Program-made: the position numbers and the translations under genes
Assembly: GCA_963757265.1 (NCBI GenBank)
Contig: CAVWRA010000006.1
Span: forward strand, 2,418,001-2,482,000
Direction: 5' to 3'
Length of the DNA stretch: 64,000 nucleotides
Source: CAIVVT01 sp963757265
GTDB taxonomy: Bacteria; Acidobacteriota; Terriglobia; Bryobacterales; Bryobacteraceae
The notes under the pieces: model-generated
Databases searched by the model: none
The model's input: only the letters and a program-made list of their open reading frames with translations
Told to the model about the DNA's origin: nothing
Shown here: positions 33,794 through 43,083 of the stretch, piece by piece
Position numbering within the stretch: position 1 is the first letter of the stretch
Layout: each line of letters begins with the position of its first letter

Positions 33794-34630
33794 CTATTTG
33801 GCCTGCAGGCGCTGGGCGAGGCGTTGGGCCTGGGCGTTGAGAGTCTGGACCTGGCGCAGGTCTTCCTCGGCGGCCTGGACCGTGCTTTGGAAGCGCGGCA
33901 GGTCGGTGGAGAAACTGGGGGCGCTGGAGGAGTCGCGATAGCGGTCGAGGCGCGCGGCGAGGGAGCGCAACTGCTCGCTGGCGTCGCGGTAGCGGCGCAG
34001 CAGGTTGTTTAGATAGTTGTCGCGGCGGCGGGCGATATCGCTCAATTCGTTCAGCGTGGAAGTGACCTGGTTGAGGCGCTGGCGGAGTTCCCCGGCGTCG
34101 GCCTGGGCGCGGCTGGCCATCTGGTCGGAGGCCTCGGCGCGGGCGGTCTTGGATTTCAATTCGACCTCGACGGTCTCGTTCATCAGGCGCAGGTGGTCGA
34201 TCTCCTCGCGCGCTTCATTGGCCGCCGCGTCGAGGCGCTTGTTGTCGGACTGCAGTTGTTCGATCGAGGCCTCGAGCTGCTGGACGTGCGATTCAGAGGC
34301 CTGGAGGGCGGCCTTCGTATCGCTCAACTCACGCTCGGTAAGGGCCAGCGCGCGCACCGCTTCCACGGCCCCCGAAGCGGCATTGGAGCGGGGCGGCGGC
34401 GGAGGCAAGGCAGGATGCAGGCCGCTGGATTCGAGCTGCGAGCGCAAGGCGGCGTTCTGGGCCTCGAGGGTCTGGACGCGGGTCTCGGCCTCGGCGTGCG
34501 CCTTGCGGAACTGGGCCAGATCGGCGACCGCGAGCCGGGATTCGCGGCGGCTGCCGATCCACAAAATCAGAAACAGGCAGGCCGCCAGCAGCGGCACAAC
34601 CGAGATGGCGAGACGAGGCCAGCGAGTCAT
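33794..34630 (-). CDS. Single-pass membrane coiled-coil protein
   Basis: 278 aa. One N-terminal transmembrane helix (LAISVVPLLAACLFLILWIG) precedes a Pro-rich hinge (PPPPP, ~75) and two long coiled-coil segments with strong heptads. The ATG overlaps the stop of the VWFA gene (ATGA at 34627-34630), so the two are translated together. The shape suggests a periplasmic tether or scaffold. No enzymatic domain. Confidence 0.75.
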   Translation of the reverse strand: MTRWPRLAISVVPLLAACLFLILWIGSRRESRLAVADLAQFRKAHAEAETRVQTLEAQNAALRSQLESSGLHPALPPPPPRSNAASGAVEAVRALALTERELSDTKAALQASESHVQQLEASIEQLQSDNKRLDAAANEAREEIDHLRLMNETVEVELKSKTARAEASDQMASRAQADAGELRQRLNQVTSTLNELSDIARRRDNYLNNLLRRYRDASEQLRSLAARLDRYRDSSSAPSFSTDLPRFQSTVQAAEEDLRQVQTLNAQAQRLAQRLQAK

Positions 34631-35574
34631 GATTTGGGTTCCTTTCCCCGCGGGGCGAGTGTGAATCGGGTCCGGTACTGAATTTCGCGCCCCTCGGCGA
34701 TGAGTTGCACGGTATAGGTCCGCGGAGTGCCGGCGGGCAACTCCAGGTCGACCGCCCAGTGGCTGGTGATTTTTTTTAACATCTGGCCGACGTCGCCGGG
34801 GATGTCGCCCGGCGCGCGGCTGAAGGCGACCGAACCGCCGGTGGCCTCGGCGAGCTGCTGAAGGCCGGTCTGGTAGGCCGAGTTGAGCGTGTCGCGCAGC
34901 CAGGCGAGGTGGTGGATGAAGACCGGCACGTCGAAGACATTGAGGGCTGTGGCGAGTTTGGCGGTCTTTTCGCGGATCAGGGCCTCGGGGAAGCGGCGGC
35001 TGAGGTCGCGCGAGTCACTGGGGTTGACGACCGGATTGGTGTAGTCCTCGCGGTAGTTGTAGATGCTCGAGTCGGTCAGAAAGAGAACGGCGGTGCGGAT
35101 GGGGACGCGGCGCAGGATGCGCTCGGCGAGGGCCTCGGCGGGTTCGATGGTCTCGAGCAGACCGGCGCGGCCGGTAATCTCGAGGGCGTCGAGTTTGGCG
35201 ATTGCATCGGCGCGGCTGGGGCCGGGGTCGGAGAGCACGCGCAGGCCGTCCTGGGCGCGCAGCAGCGAGAACCAGACGTTTTCGGGCAGTTCCTGGAGCG
35301 CACTTTTGAGCGCTTCGCGGGCCGGAGAGATTAGCGAAAGGTCGCCGGTCAGGTCGAGGACCACGTGCAGCAGCAGGGGCGAGTCGGGAGCGCGAATGGC
35401 GGCGATTTTCGCTTCGCGGCCCTCGACGGCGGCCTTGAGGCTGGCGGGGTCCAGCGGCGGATCGCCCATCCAGGCGGTAACGCGGCAGCGCAGGCCGATT
35501 GGCGAAGCGGTCTTCTCGGCCGCCGGCAGCGCCAGGGCGGTGAGCAGACCGAGAAGTCGGCGGCGCAGCATCAT
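34627..35574 (-). CDS. VWFA-related protein, acidobacterial type, exported
   Basis: 315 aa with a signal peptide (LLGLLTALALPAA). The VWFA-like fold is present: LLLHVVLDLTGDLSLISPAREALK places the first metal-site strand, though the canonical DxSxS is reduced to DLTGD; later strands TAVLFLTDSSIYNY and VPVFIHHLAW follow. Proteins of this family are expanded in Acidobacteria and are thought to act in the periplasm; their partners are unknown. It is the first gene of a coupled pair with the coiled-coil gene. Confidence 0.8.
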   Translation of the reverse strand: MMLRRRLLGLLTALALPAAEKTASPIGLRCRVTAWMGDPPLDPASLKAAVEGREAKIAAIRAPDSPLLLHVVLDLTGDLSLISPAREALKSALQELPENVWFSLLRAQDGLRVLSDPGPSRADAIAKLDALEITGRAGLLETIEPAEALAERILRRVPIRTAVLFLTDSSIYNYREDYTNPVVNPSDSRDLSRRFPEALIREKTAKLATALNVFDVPVFIHHLAWLRDTLNSAYQTGLQQLAEATGGSVAFSRAPGDIPGDVGQMLKKITSHWAVDLELPAGTPRTYTVQLIAEGREIQYRTRFTLAPRGKEPKS

Positions 35575-35587
35575 AAGGCGCCCATGG

Positions 35588-38419
35588 TTAGAAACTCAGC
35601 CGCAGTCCGAGCTGCACGACGCGCCCACCGCGCGAGCCGATGATATGGCCGGCGTCGGTGTTGGGAGAGGCCAACGAGCCGATGACAGGGTCGGGGTTGT
35701 TCCAGTTGGCGTGGTTCAGGAAATTGAAGGCGGAGGCGGTGAACTCGACGGCGCGATCGGCGTCGAGGGCGAAGCGCTTGGCCAGGGAGAGGTCGTGGTT
35801 TTGGAAGCCGGGATTGAGGATCGAGATGGTGCGCGGCCCGTCGCCGAGGGTGAAATCGGGCGGCTGAATGAAGGCGGCGGGGTTAAACCACTGGTTCGGG
35901 CTCTGATTGGAGACGGCCGGCGAGACGCCGGGAACGGTGTCAACGCGGAGGGCGTTGATGACGCCGCCGGTATTGTTGAAGAGTGGCTCGGGGGCGATGG
36001 GGCCGCCGTCCTGGACGAGGGAGATGTCGCTGACCGACCAGCCGTTAACGAAGTGGCGGCGCCAGCCGCGGAAGTTGAGAAACGGTTTGCCTTCGCCGAA
36101 AGGCAGGTCGTAGCTGAGGCTAAGGGAGAGACGCTGGGGCGGGTTGCCGGGGCTCAGGGCCCACTCGTTGCGGGCGTTGAAATAATCCTGCTTGCCATAG
36201 GGGCCGCTGTAGTCATCCCATTGGCGCGAGAACTCGTAGGTAGCGCTGAGGGTGAGCCCGCCAGAGGCGCGTTTCTCGACACGGAACCAGGCGCTATTAC
36301 GGCGGTAATCGCCTTCGGGCCAGTGGCCGTTGACTTCGAAGTCGAGGTACTGCGGATAGGGGCGAAGAGAGTTGCGGAAATCGAGGTCGTACAACTGGAC
36401 GCCGTATTTGAGGTCATCGGGCGAAATCGCGTTGGGGTTGGCGGCATAGTCGCCGACGAACATGTGGTGGCCCCAAGCGGTGGAGAGGCCGGTGGAGAGG
36501 ACGACCTGGAAGGGCACTTCGCGTTCATATGAGACGCCGGCGGACTGGTAGAGGGCGGTGGCGCCGGAGCGGTCGAAGAGGGACGCGCTGGTGCCGTTGG
36601 CGGCATCGGGGCGCAGATCGGGAAGCGGCCCGCCGGGCGGCACGCCGTTGGACAAGAAAAAGGCCGGCGTCAATTCCGAGTTGGGCGCGGATAGGGTCTG
36701 GGCGCCGTTGAAGCCCTCACTGCCCCACTGGTTGCCGTAGAGCGGGGGCAACTGGTAAGAGCGGGCATAGCTGGCGCGGATGACGCTCTTGCGGTTGCTG
36801 CCGGGGCTCCAGGCGACGGAGGCGGAGGGATCGCCGCCAGCTAGGAAGGGCTGGAAGCCGGTGGGCGCGCCGTTGAGACCGGCAAAGATCAACGCGCCGG
36901 GCAGGCCGTTCGCGGGGTTGATGGCGTGGAGGTCAACGGTGGACTGGCGGTTGTACTTTTCGATGCGCGGTGATTGCATTTCCTCAGTCAGGGCGAAGCT
37001 GAGGGTCAGGCCAGGGGCCGGTTCCCAGGTGTCGGTGGCGACGAGGACATATCTCGAAATGCGGTAGTAACTGGGCGAGAGGATGTCGCTGATGTAGCCG
37101 GAATCGACGGCTCCGAGAAGAAGGCTGGCAAAATCAGAACCCGTATCGACGATGCCGGGCAGGTCGGTGTACCCGGCGGAAGCGCTGAAAGATCCGGCGG
37201 GCGCCCAAGGCTGGAAAGTGTTCACCTGCTGGCGCTGGAACTGGCCGACGAAGCGCAGGCTGTGCTGGCCCAGCTTCAGGGAGTGCGCGTCGGTGAAGGT
37301 GAAAATGTTCTGGGCCAGGCGGGTGTTGCCATTGTAGCGGCCGACGGGCAGGTACCCGAACATGAACCGCGGGAAGACCTGGGCGGAGAGGCCGGTCAAG
37401 CCGAGCGCGGTGGCGGGGTCGAAGGAGGCGGAGGAGTTGGCCGAGACGTTGCTGCTGATGTCGGCGGTGGCGGTGTTGACGCTGCCGGGCGATAGGGTCA
37501 GCACGTGCTCGGCGGTGATGCGGCGGTTGGAGTATTTGCGGTCGGGGGGGCCGGGATCGGCGGCGTTGTCGATGTAATGGGCGGCGGCATCGAAGCCGTT
37601 GGTGTAAGAAGTACTGACACTGAGGCGGCGCCGATCATCGAAACTGTGGTCGATCTTGGCGATCATGCCATTGGCGGTGTTGGTCTCGGGCGAAACCACG
37701 AAATAGTTGTTCTGAAAGTAGGGGCCGACGTCGGTGTTGGGCAGGGGGATGTAGGAGACGATCTTTTGGGCAACAGGATCGATCCGGGAGGCGGGGATGA
37801 GGCTGTTAGGAAAAGGAGCGCGGTCGTATTGCAGGTTGGCGGTGGTGACGGGCTGGGTGGAGTCGTAATTGGGATTGGCCTGGGTGGTGAGGGGGTCGTA
37901 GATCTGCAGTGGCGCGCCGCCGGCATCGACGACCGAGGAGTAGTCGCCGGTGCGCTGGGCGGCGATAGGCACGGTGCGCAGGTAGGAGCGGCCGATGTGC
38001 TCGTGCACGCCCTCGAAGTTGAGGGAGAAGAAGGTGCGGCGCGCGCCGTTGTAAATGTGAGGCAGAAAGACGGGGCCGGAGACGTTGAAGCCATATTGGT
38101 TGCGGCGCAGGAGGCCCTTGGTGCCGCCGTTCTGGGCGATTTCATGGGGCACGGCGTCCAGGAAGTCGTTGCGGAAGTTCTCGTAGAGGCGGCCGTGGTA
38201 GGAAGAGAGCTTGACGCCGCTCGCGGTCTTGCGTGGGAAGTCGGCGCGGAGGCCGAGGGCGGCTGTGGCGAGCTTGAATTCCTCGGCCGCGGCTTCCAGT
38301 TCGCCATGCTGCGCGGACGGGCCTGCGGGGGGCGGCGCGGAGGAGGTCTGCGCCCGGCCCGCTACCGCCAGCAAGAGGGCACACACAATGGCGGCGGGCC
38401 GTTGAAACGATTTTGACAT
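35588..38419 (-). CDS. Oar-like TonB-dependent outer-membrane receptor lacking the N-terminal plug region
   Basis: 943 aa with a signal peptide (AAIVCALLLAVAGRAQ). After a ~50-residue linker it goes directly into SSYHGRLYENFRNDFLDA and GFNVSGPVFLPHIYNGARRTFFS, blocks that in Oar-like receptors follow the carboxypeptidase-regulatory-like domain and most of the plug. The beta-barrel then continues through many alternating strands to a C-terminal Phe (LGLRLSF), the outer-membrane sorting residue. Normal family members are about 1050-1200 aa. Whether it can still gate uptake without a full plug is doubtful; it may serve as a passive or complex partner. Ligand unknown. Confidence 0.85.
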   Translation of the reverse strand: MSKSFQRPAAIVCALLLAVAGRAQTSSAPPPAGPSAQHGELEAAAEEFKLATAALGLRADFPRKTASGVKLSSYHGRLYENFRNDFLDAVPHEIAQNGGTKGLLRRNQYGFNVSGPVFLPHIYNGARRTFFSLNFEGVHEHIGRSYLRTVPIAAQRTGDYSSVVDAGGAPLQIYDPLTTQANPNYDSTQPVTTANLQYDRAPFPNSLIPASRIDPVAQKIVSYIPLPNTDVGPYFQNNYFVVSPETNTANGMIAKIDHSFDDRRRLSVSTSYTNGFDAAAHYIDNAADPGPPDRKYSNRRITAEHVLTLSPGSVNTATADISSNVSANSSASFDPATALGLTGLSAQVFPRFMFGYLPVGRYNGNTRLAQNIFTFTDAHSLKLGQHSLRFVGQFQRQQVNTFQPWAPAGSFSASAGYTDLPGIVDTGSDFASLLLGAVDSGYISDILSPSYYRISRYVLVATDTWEPAPGLTLSFALTEEMQSPRIEKYNRQSTVDLHAINPANGLPGALIFAGLNGAPTGFQPFLAGGDPSASVAWSPGSNRKSVIRASYARSYQLPPLYGNQWGSEGFNGAQTLSAPNSELTPAFFLSNGVPPGGPLPDLRPDAANGTSASLFDRSGATALYQSAGVSYEREVPFQVVLSTGLSTAWGHHMFVGDYAANPNAISPDDLKYGVQLYDLDFRNSLRPYPQYLDFEVNGHWPEGDYRRNSAWFRVEKRASGGLTLSATYEFSRQWDDYSGPYGKQDYFNARNEWALSPGNPPQRLSLSLSYDLPFGEGKPFLNFRGWRRHFVNGWSVSDISLVQDGGPIAPEPLFNNTGGVINALRVDTVPGVSPAVSNQSPNQWFNPAAFIQPPDFTLGDGPRTISILNPGFQNHDLSLAKRFALDADRAVEFTASAFNFLNHANWNNPDPVIGSLASPNTDAGHIIGSRGGRVVQLGLRLSF

Positions 38420-38478
38420 CAGATGCTCCTTTATTTTAGCGTGGCGCCGCAGCCGGGCCGGTGCGCTAGGCTGGTGGC

Positions 38479-39582
38479 ATGAATCTGCGGACGATCGCAG
38501 CGAAGCTGGGATGCGCGTTAAGAGTTCCGGGTGCAGACGGGGCGGAGGGCGGAAGCGCAGGCGAGAGGGAGATCCGGGGCGTGGCCGGCCTGGAGACGGC
38601 CGGGCCGGAGGAGATCACGTTTCTGGCCAATCTGAAATACGCGCCGAGGGTGCGGGAGACGAAGGCCGCGGCGATCATCGTCAACGAAGAGTTTTTCCGA
38701 CATTTTGGGGGAGACGCGCCGCTGCCGTGCCTGGTTTCCGCCAACCCGTACCTCGATTTCGCGCGGGCGGTGGGGCTGTTTTACGAAGCGCCGCGGCCGG
38801 CGGCGGGGATTCATCCGACGGCGGTGATCGCGGCGGACGCGACGATCGGGGAGAATGCGTCGATCGGGGCGTACGTCGTGATCGGGCCGCGGGCGCGGAT
38901 CGGGCGCAACGCGGTGCTGCATCCACACGTAACGATCTACGAGGGCGCGGAGATCGGCGACGACTTCGTGGCGCACTCGCAGGCCAGTGTGAGGGAATAC
39001 TGCCGGATCGGCGACCGCGTGATTCTACAGAACGGAGTCGTGGTGGGCGGCGACGGTTTCGGGTTCGCCAAGCGCGCGGACGGGACGCACGAGAAGATCC
39101 CGCAATCGGGGCCGACGATCATCGAGGACGACGTGGAGATCCAGTCGCTCAGCAACGTCGACCGGGCCACGGTGGGCGAGACGCGGGTGCGGCGCGGGGC
39201 CAAGATCGACAGCCTGGTGCAGGTGGGGCACGCGTGCGAGGTGGGCGAGGACAATATTATCTGCTCGCAGGCCGGGCTGGCGGGCAGCACGAGGCTGGAG
39301 AAGAACGTTCTGCTGGCCGGGCAGGCGGGGCTGTCGGGGCACCTGACGATCCACGAAGGGGCGATCGTGTACGCGCAGGGGGGCGTGGGAGGGGACGTGG
39401 CGGCGGGGACGGTGGTGGCGGGCTCGCCGGCATTCGATGCAGCGATCTGGAGGCGCGCGGTGACGGCGTTCCCGAAGCTGCCGGAGATGCTGCGCCAGTT
39501 GAGACAGATGGAGAAGAGGGTGGCGGAGCTGGAAGCGGCGGCGCGGCGAGGCCAAGTCCAGGAGACAGAGGAAAACCGATGA
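38479..39582 (+). CDS. lpxD: UDP-3-O-acylglucosamine N-acyltransferase
   Basis: 367 aa. The N-terminal uridine-binding domain is followed by left-handed beta-helix hexapeptide repeats (IHPTAVIAADATIGENASIG without ends, and VILQNGVVVGGDGFGF). NVDRATVGETRV and VQVGHACEVGEDN carry the catalytic His region. A C-terminal helix (MLRQLRQMEKRVAELE) trimerises the protein. It adds the second acyl chain in lipid A synthesis, showing the cell has lipopolysaccharide or a related outer leaflet. No other lpx gene is beside it; it starts a plus-strand run and overlaps the next gene by 4 bases. Confidence 0.95.
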   Translation: MNLRTIAAKLGCALRVPGADGAEGGSAGEREIRGVAGLETAGPEEITFLANLKYAPRVRETKAAAIIVNEEFFRHFGGDAPLPCLVSANPYLDFARAVGLFYEAPRPAAGIHPTAVIAADATIGENASIGAYVVIGPRARIGRNAVLHPHVTIYEGAEIGDDFVAHSQASVREYCRIGDRVILQNGVVVGGDGFGFAKRADGTHEKIPQSGPTIIEDDVEIQSLSNVDRATVGETRVRRGAKIDSLVQVGHACEVGEDNIICSQAGLAGSTRLEKNVLLAGQAGLSGHLTIHEGAIVYAQGGVGGDVAAGTVVAGSPAFDAAIWRRAVTAFPKLPEMLRQLRQMEKRVAELEAAARRGQVQETEENR

Positions 39583-40367
39583 GCGAAATGCAGGAGCAGT
39601 CGCGGGGAATGCTGGCGTACCAGAATGCGCGCTTCATGGAGAGCTGGTCGGCGCGGAGCCTGCGCATTCTGGCCGAGTATCTGGAGCCGCTGGACCGGCT
39701 GGGGCGGTACAAGGTGCGGGACACGATCGTGTTCTTCGGCTCGGCGCGGCTGACCGCGGATGGGCCGATGGGGAAGTACTACAACGACGCGCGCGAGCTG
39801 GCGCGGCTGCTGACGGAGTGGAGCGACGGCCTGGAGCCGCCGACGCGGCGCTTCGCGGTGTGCACGGGCGGCGGGCCGGGCATCATGGAAGCGGCCAACC
39901 GCGGGGCCCACGACGCGGGAGGCATCAGCATCGGCCTGAACATCGGGCTGCCGTTCGAGCAGCGGCCGAACCCGTATCTCACGCCGGAACTGAACTTCGA
40001 GTTCCACTACTTCTTCATGCGCAAGTTCTGGTTCGCGTACCTGGCCAAGGCGCTGGTGGTATTTCCGGGCGGATTCGGGACGCTGGACGAGATGACGGAA
40101 CTGCTGACGCTGATGCAGACCGAGAAGCTCGAGAAGCCGATGATGATTCTGCTGTACGGCAGCGAGTATTGGAAGGAGATCATCAATTTCGAGGCGTTGC
40201 TACGGCACGGGATGATTTCGGAGCGGGATCTCAACCTCTTCCGCTACGTGGACGAACCGAAACCGGCGCTGACGGTGTTGAAGCTGTTTCTGACGGCGAA
40301 CTATCTGCAGCCGGAGCAGGTGCGGCACGCCGACGACCTGCCGGACATCGCGCGTTCACGGATCTAA
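39579..40367 (+). CDS. LOG/TIGR00730-family Rossmann protein
   Basis: 262 aa; ATG 39579 overlaps the lpxD stop as ATGA, with GGAGACAGAGG upstream. VCTGGGPGIMEAANRGA and PGGFGTLDEMTELLT are the hallmarks of the lysine-decarboxylase-like LOG family, whose characterised members hydrolyse cytokinin-type nucleoside monophosphates to free base and ribose phosphate. The N-terminal ~60 residues (YQNARFMESWSARSLRILAE) are an extension seen in the longer bacterial subgroup. Cellular role here unknown; calling it a decarboxylase would be wrong. Confidence 0.88.
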   Translation: MSEMQEQSRGMLAYQNARFMESWSARSLRILAEYLEPLDRLGRYKVRDTIVFFGSARLTADGPMGKYYNDARELARLLTEWSDGLEPPTRRFAVCTGGGPGIMEAANRGAHDAGGISIGLNIGLPFEQRPNPYLTPELNFEFHYFFMRKFWFAYLAKALVVFPGGFGTLDEMTELLTLMQTEKLEKPMMILLYGSEYWKEIINFEALLRHGMISERDLNLFRYVDEPKPALTVLKLFLTANYLQPEQVRHADDLPDIARSRI

Positions 40368-40389
40368 GGGGAAAGGGCTAGACGGCGCC

Positions 40390-41073
40390 ATGGCGGTGTA
40401 TTCACTGGCCCGGATGGCGGAGTACTGGGATCATACCGCCGGACGCTACCTGGAGCTATATCGCGACGAGTTTCAGTCCAAGCCTTACGATCTGGATGTG
40501 CTGGCGACGTTCGCCGCGAGCCTGCCGCGCGGCGGGCGCGTCTGCGACGCGGGCTGCGGCCCGTGCGGCCACGTCGCGCGCATTCTGGCCGGGCACGGCC
40601 TGCGGGTCACCGGCATCGACATTTCGCCGCGCTGCGTCGCGCTGGCCCGCACTGAGGAGCCTGACCTCGAGTTCCTCGTGATGGACATGGCGCGCATGGA
40701 GTTTGACGACGGCACATTCGACGGGCTGGTTGCGTATTACGCGATCCACTATCAGCCGAAGTCCACGCTGCCCGCCGCATGGCGCGAGTTTGCGCGGGTT
40801 TTGCGGCCGGGCGGGCGGATGCTGATGGTCGCGAAACAAGGCGAGGGCGAGGGCTGGATCGAGGATCCGCTGGGCAGCGGCGAGAGCGTGTACTGGTGCT
40901 CTTTCCGCGCCGCGGAGCTGGAGGCGCTGGGCGCCGAGCACGGCTTCGCCGCGGTTCGCAGCGCCGTGCGCGAGCCCATCGCCGGCGAAGCCCAGGTGTC
41001 CCGTATCTATTGCACCGCCGAGCGCGCCGGCGCGGCAGGACGACGGGTTTCTGGACCGGGCGATCGCCATTGA
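40390..41073 (+). CDS. Class I SAM-dependent methyltransferase
   Basis: 227 aa. VCDAGCGPCGHVARIL is the S-adenosylmethionine loop (with GCGPCG in place of GxGxG), VTGIDISP the ribose-binding acidic strand, and VMDMARMEFDDGTFDGLVAYYAIH the motif II/III region. The C-terminal ~20 residues are Ala/Gly-rich and may be beyond the fold. It resembles ubiE/tellurite-type small-molecule methyltransferases; substrate unknown. It lies 22 bases after the LOG gene, probably same transcript. Confidence 0.8.
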   Translation: MAVYSLARMAEYWDHTAGRYLELYRDEFQSKPYDLDVLATFAASLPRGGRVCDAGCGPCGHVARILAGHGLRVTGIDISPRCVALARTEEPDLEFLVMDMARMEFDDGTFDGLVAYYAIHYQPKSTLPAAWREFARVLRPGGRMLMVAKQGEGEGWIEDPLGSGESVYWCSFRAAELEALGAEHGFAAVRSAVREPIAGEAQVSRIYCTAERAGAAGRRVSGPGDRH

Positions 41074-41112
41074 AACGCCGGGGCGGGGGCCGATCGGATA
41101 ATCTGATACCGA

Positions 41113-43080
41113 ATGGCGCAAGAAGGCTGGCGCGGCTGGCGGAAGCATGTCGGCTGGGCGGAGGGCGTGTTCGCGGTGTTGCTGGCGGTGGCGCTGACCG
41201 GGCTGCCGGCGCGACTGGGCAACGCAGCGTGGCTGGTGGTGTGGGTGGCCACGGCCGGGCTGGGCTCGTTCGTGATCCTGCGGGCCGCGGTGCGGCAGGT
41301 GCGCAAGCAGATCTGGTGGCTGCGCAAGCGGCTGCTGGTGGCGTATCTGTTCATCGCGCTGGTGCCGATCGTGCTGCTGGCGATCCTGATCGAAATGGGA
41401 GCGCTGGCGGTGGCGAGCCAGGTGAGCGGGTACCTGCTGCAGACGGAGATCGACCGGCGGATCGAGGTGCTACGGCAATCGGCGCAGGCGCTGGCGCACG
41501 TGCCCGAGGAGATGAGAGCCGACGCGCTGCGGCGGGCGGGCATGTTCTACCGCGAGCGCTACCCGGGCGCGCGGGTGGTGGTGCGGGAGCGGGACGGGCG
41601 GGTGCGCGGCTGGCCGGAGGGCATCCATCACGAGGCGCCGCCGCCGGGGCACGGTGAGTGCGCGGGCCTGCTGCTGAAGGACGGCGAGTATAGCCTGTGG
41701 GCGCACGCGGTGGGCGAGGGCGTTGACGTGGCGGTGATCGTGCCCGTGACGCGGGCGTTCCTGCAGTCGCTGGCGCCGGGATTGGGCGAGATCCGGCTGC
41801 GGGTTCTGGTCAGCCGGCGGGGGGGGACGCCGTCGGCGCGGCTGCATGCGCCGGTGGAGGGCGAGCCGCCCACGCCGGAGATTGTCACGACGGCGGCGGT
41901 GAATCCGCTGGACCGGGAAATCAGCTGGGGCAACCCGATGCCGGTGCAGCTTTGGGAGGAACCGAAGCAGCTGACCGAGGCGGTGCTGGGAACGCGGACG
42001 CGGATGTCGGCGGTGTATGGCGTGGTCTTCCGGCAACCGAGCACGACGACCGGCAATGAGCTGCTGCTGGTGGAGTTGGGGGCTTTCGCCGCCGGGTTCC
42101 TGATTGTGGAGGCCATCTCATTCTGGATCGGAATCAGCCTGACGCGCACGATCATGGTGGCGGTGGACGCGCTGCACGAGGGGACGCAGCGCGTGATGCA
42201 CGGCGACCTGAGCCACCGCATCGCGGTGCAGGGCAACGACCAGCTGGCGGAGTTGAGCCGGTCATTCAACCGCATGACCGAAAACCTGGGCCAGTTTCTT
42301 GAAGGGGAGAAGGAGCGGCAGCGGCTGCGGGCCGAGCTGGAGATTGCGCGCGAGGTCCAGAGCCAGCTCCATCCGAAGCCGATTCAGGGGCTGGGATCGC
42401 TGCGGCTGGACTCGGTGTGCGAGGCCGCGCGGATGGTCTCAGGCGATTATTACGACTATCAGAAAATCAGCGAGCACCGGCTGGCGCTGGCGATCGGCGA
42501 CGTGGCGGGCAAGGGCATCTCGGCGGCGCTGCTGATGGCGACTCTGCAATCGTCGATGCGCAGCCAGTTGCGGCAGTGGAGCGAGGCGATCAAGGCGGGG
42601 CGGGCGGAGGGCCTGAGCGCATCGAGCCTGATCGCGAACCTGAACCAGCAGGTTTACGCCTCCACGGCGCCGGAAAAGTACGCGACGTTTTTCTTCAGCC
42701 TGTACGACGACCGGACGAGCCAGCTCACGTACGTCAACGCGGGGCACCTGCCGCCGATCCTGGTGCGCGACGGGCAGGCGTCGACACTCGACACCAACGG
42801 CATGGTAGTGGGGGCGTTCCCGTTCGCGCGGTACACCGAGAGCCGGCTGGAGCTGTGCAGCGGGGATCTGCTGGCGCTGTACACGGACGGCATCACCGAG
42901 CCGGAGAACGAGTATGGAGAGGACTTCGGCGAGAAGCGGCTGCGGGAGCTGCTGGTGGCCAACGCCGACCGGGACGGCGCGGAGATCACGGCCGAGGTGA
43001 TGGACGCGGTGCGGCGCTGGACCGCGTTCCCCGACGAACTGCAGGACGACATGACCCTGCTGGTGCTCAGAAAGCTGTAG
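41113..43080 (+). CDS. Membrane-bound RsbU-type PP2C (SpoIIE) phosphatase with HAMP domain
   Basis: 655 aa. Two hydrophobic hairpins near the N-terminus (residues ~15-60 and ~75-105), a periplasmic sensor-like region, then a further transmembrane segment (~315-345) and a HAMP domain (VAVDALHEGTQRVMHGDLSHRI). The SpoIIE phosphatase core follows (~390-655): ELEIAREVQSQLHP, MVSGDYYDY, AIGDVAGKGISAAL, YTDGITEPEN and DDMTLLVL. It would dephosphorylate anti-anti-sigma factors in a partner-switching stress pathway; no anti-sigma partner is near. Confidence 0.9.
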   Translation: MAQEGWRGWRKHVGWAEGVFAVLLAVALTGLPARLGNAAWLVVWVATAGLGSFVILRAAVRQVRKQIWWLRKRLLVAYLFIALVPIVLLAILIEMGALAVASQVSGYLLQTEIDRRIEVLRQSAQALAHVPEEMRADALRRAGMFYRERYPGARVVVRERDGRVRGWPEGIHHEAPPPGHGECAGLLLKDGEYSLWAHAVGEGVDVAVIVPVTRAFLQSLAPGLGEIRLRVLVSRRGGTPSARLHAPVEGEPPTPEIVTTAAVNPLDREISWGNPMPVQLWEEPKQLTEAVLGTRTRMSAVYGVVFRQPSTTTGNELLLVELGAFAAGFLIVEAISFWIGISLTRTIMVAVDALHEGTQRVMHGDLSHRIAVQGNDQLAELSRSFNRMTENLGQFLEGEKERQRLRAELEIAREVQSQLHPKPIQGLGSLRLDSVCEAARMVSGDYYDYQKISEHRLALAIGDVAGKGISAALLMATLQSSMRSQLRQWSEAIKAGRAEGLSASSLIANLNQQVYASTAPEKYATFFFSLYDDRTSQLTYVNAGHLPPILVRDGQASTLDTNGMVVGAFPFARYTESRLELCSGDLLALYTDGITEPENEYGEDFGEKRLRELLVANADRDGAEITAEVMDAVRRWTAFPDELQDDMTLLVLRKL

Positions 43081-43083
43081 GCC

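Noticed and set aside
39579..40367. Annotation of the LOG-family protein as a lysine decarboxylase
   Set aside because: PGGFGTLDE marks the LOG/TIGR00730 family, whose known members are phosphoribohydrolases; the old name is a misnomer.
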